A DNA stretch of 61,918 nucleotides from an uncultured Lachnospiraceae bacterium. Its GTDB lineage: Bacteria > Bacillota > Clostridia > Lachnospirales > Lachnospiraceae. Positions 60,183 through 61,918 of the stretch are shown in pieces (position 1 is the first letter of the stretch; every line of letters starts with the position of its first letter). Where the stretch lies: assembly GCA_947574135.1 (NCBI GenBank), contig CANPIM010000010.1, positions 1 to 61,918 of the forward strand, written 5' to 3'. The position numbers and the translations under genes were made by a program. The notes under the pieces were generated by a model. It worked only from the letters and a program-made list of their open reading frames with translations, searched no databases and had not been told where the DNA came from.

Positions 60183-61918
60183 ATGAATCAAAAGACAAAG
60201 AAAATCCCGCTGAAAAACATGTACTATCTGTTGTTTGTTTTTCTGATCGTGATTCCGCTTTTGACAGCCCTGTTTATAGCTCTGAAAATATTAAACCAGC
60301 AGTTTAAAAAACAGGCTGTGGAAAATATAGAGCGGGCCCAGGATACGATTGTGACAGAGCTTTTGTCGGATGTGAATGTGATGTCCATGCGGTTATCCCA
60401 TTTGATTTATTCCAATAACAATGAGATTATGGACTATGCGGCGGGAACGGATACATCGGATATTCTGCAGAGATATGAATACGAGCAAAAGCTTTCTCAG
60501 GCAGGAAATCTTGTGCTGGAGCCGGTGAAGGATATTATCTCTCTGGGATTTTATATGAAGGATGGGCGGGAAACCTACATTAAAAACAGCGTCAACCGGA
60601 CCCGGGAGGAGATAGAGAGTACAAAATGGTATCTGGAGGCTTTAAAAACGCATAATGTGGTGTTTGCAGGCTCCTATGATACGGAGTCAGCCAATGACCT
60701 TTATATAGGCGGAAAAAAGAATCTGCTGGTGCTGGTTTTTGCCCTCTCTCCCGACGTGACCACGGATCGCTCCCAGAAAATAGAAATGGTCACCTTTTAT
60801 CAGGTAACAGGGGCAGGGGAAACCATTGAGGACTATAACCGGAATTATCTTCGGGGAGATAATAAGCTGGGTATCACCAGAATTGTGGGAGCAGAGGGGG
60901 AGGTCATATTTACCACCACAGATGACCAGGATTTTTCTCAAAAGGAATACACCTGTGTAAGGAAGGTCATCCCCTTTGCCCATACGGAGTGGTATGTGGA
61001 AAGCTATATTAAGACAGAGGAGCTGACAGAGGAGTTTTGGCGGGTGGCCATCATGATTCTTATCAGCGCCGGAATTATTTTCCTGTTGGCAGGCTACTAT
61101 TCCAATTATTTTTTAAAGAGTATTGTCAATCCCATCACAGAGATTAGCGGAGGGTTAAAGCAGGTGGAGGAGGGAAATCTCCAAATCCATATTCCCCCCA
61201 GGGACAGTTTGAAATACGAAGCATGATCCATCAGTTTAATGCCATGGTCCGGCGTCTCCGGGTTCTCATTGAGGAATACGAGGAGCGGGGAAAACAGGCG
61301 CAGAGAAATCCGGAGGACTATTTTTTGGCCATGCTGAAAAACGAGATGACCCCTCAGGAGGTGGCCCAGCAGTTCCGTGAATTCTTTGCAGAGAGATATA
61401 CGCTCATGGGATTTATTGTGGAGGACTACCCGGAAGGGAAGAATGAGAAGGAATGTGCAAGGATTCTGACAGACTGCTTTGAGAGAAATCCCCGGTTTGC
61501 GGCCAGATGTATGCTTTATATGGAAAATACGTCCTTTTTCATGGTTTATTATCGGATTTCGGAGGAGGACTATATCCCCCGGGTCACCGGATGCTGCAGG
61601 AGCTCCAGGCCGCCGGAAGAAAGGAGCTGGGGGTACAGCTTTCCGTGTGCGTGGGGAGAGAGCTGTATGGCTATGGGGAATTTTTAACAGGGGCTTCGGA
61701 GGTGAGAGAGAAGAAATGCCTGCATTTTCTCTATGGAGAGGAGGCTATTTTCTGTCTTGACAGCAACCGGGAGGAGAAGGAGCAAATACTGGCCCTTGCC
61801 AAGGGATATAAGCGCCTGGGGGAGGTGCTGTATATAGCAGATGAAAAAAATATGGTGGAGGACGGGGCGGTGACGTAAGAAAACATTTTAAGCGAGGGTC
61901 GGCGTAGCGTCAAGCTGC
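60183..61918 (+). pseudogene. Membrane sensor with HAMP region, AraC-like regulator type, frameshifted and running off the window
   Basis: Residues 1-340 form a TM helix (about 13-35), a Cache-like extracellular region, a second TM (about 288-308) and the start of a HAMP linker (SIVNPITEISGGLKQVEEGN). The frame then ends at 61226. The 61223 frame continues MIHQFNAMVRRLRVLIEEYE and an intracellular domain, breaks again near 61577, and a third frame resumes with GHRMLQELQAAGRKELGVQL, then reaches TAA at 61876-61878, after which the same frame stays open. The two breaks are at CCCCCC (61194-61199) and CCCCC (61576-61580), where one extra C would restore each frame. The architecture suits membrane-bound AraC-type regulators or histidine kinases; the C-terminus lies outside the window, so this cannot be settled. 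Confidence 0.7.

Overview
The window looks like a chromosomal segment of an anaerobic, moderately GC-rich Bacillota, most likely a Lachnospiraceae member. Supporting signs are the ireB-ruvX-DUF1292 housekeeping block, a DUF4317 gene, an NrdR-controlled class III ribonucleotide reductase, rubredoxin, a CIRCE-controlled hrcA-grpE-dnaK-dnaJ cluster, and many strong AGGAGG ribosome-binding sites. Genes are densely packed, mostly on the plus strand, with short intergenic gaps.

Layout. 1-1.3 kb: the tail of a nucleotide-sugar epimerase and a decayed IS30-type transposase. 1.3-7.9 kb: ireB, ruvX, DUF1292, a Fur-family regulator, RNase J, a short MltG-like protein, trmR and trhP (tRNA wobble-uridine modification) and an M24 peptidase. 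8-13 kb: a BlaI/BlaR1 pair with two operator dyads, lepA and hemW. 13-17.4 kb: a MoxR-type ATPase and its VWA partner, two paralogous small proteins, a PAP2 phosphatase and rubredoxin. 17.6-25.6 kb: clpB, divergent from hrcA-grpE-dnaK-dnaJ, with structured RNA elements between several of these genes. 25.7-28.6 kb: an ABC importer of the TrpXYZ type. 28.7-40.6 kb: a TetM/EF-G-like GTPase fused to a Rae1-like (YacP/NYN) nuclease domain, a CNNM/CorC-type membrane protein, a DUF4317 protein, greA, a lysine-riboswitch-controlled NhaC-family transporter, a Suv3-like helicase, and apbE plus a short-chain dehydrogenase on the minus strand. 40.6-50 kb: a 34-bp tandem repeat, a SPOR-domain amidase, a metallo-beta-lactamase-fold protein, an iron alcohol dehydrogenase, an nrdD whose glycyl-radical segment is a separate small gene, nrdG, a Sua5-type tsaC and a DEAD-box helicase. 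50.2-52.6 kb: three tRNA-Leu genes, two of them identical and inverted, around an AT-rich segment with a broken AlkD/HEAT-like gene, plus an MgtC protein and a small membrane protein. 52.7-61.9 kb: a GntR regulator divergent from a ribose-type ABC importer, an acetamidase/formamidase, an FGGY sugar kinase, and a membrane sensor/AraC-like gene broken by frameshifts at the window end.

How the parts fit. Much of the segment serves translation quality and nucleic-acid homeostasis: LepA, TrmR/TrhP, TsaC, RNase J, two helicases, GreA and the GTPase-nuclease fusion. The chaperone block is under HrcA/CIRCE control. The nrd genes carry two NrdR boxes 31 bp apart. The last 8 kb looks like a locally regulated catabolic locus: the GntR protein probably acts at two palindromes 42 bp apart, the ABC system imports a sugar-like compound, and the amidase and kinase process it.

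The most novel candidates are the translational GTPase-Rae1 fusion (28776-31568), the split class III reductase (44273-46785), the GntR/ABC/amidase/kinase locus, the imperfect 91-bp palindrome next to a dispersed 39-nt motif, and the sensor gene whose two frame breaks both lie in poly-C tracts. All functional statements are read from motifs and context; no database search was run.
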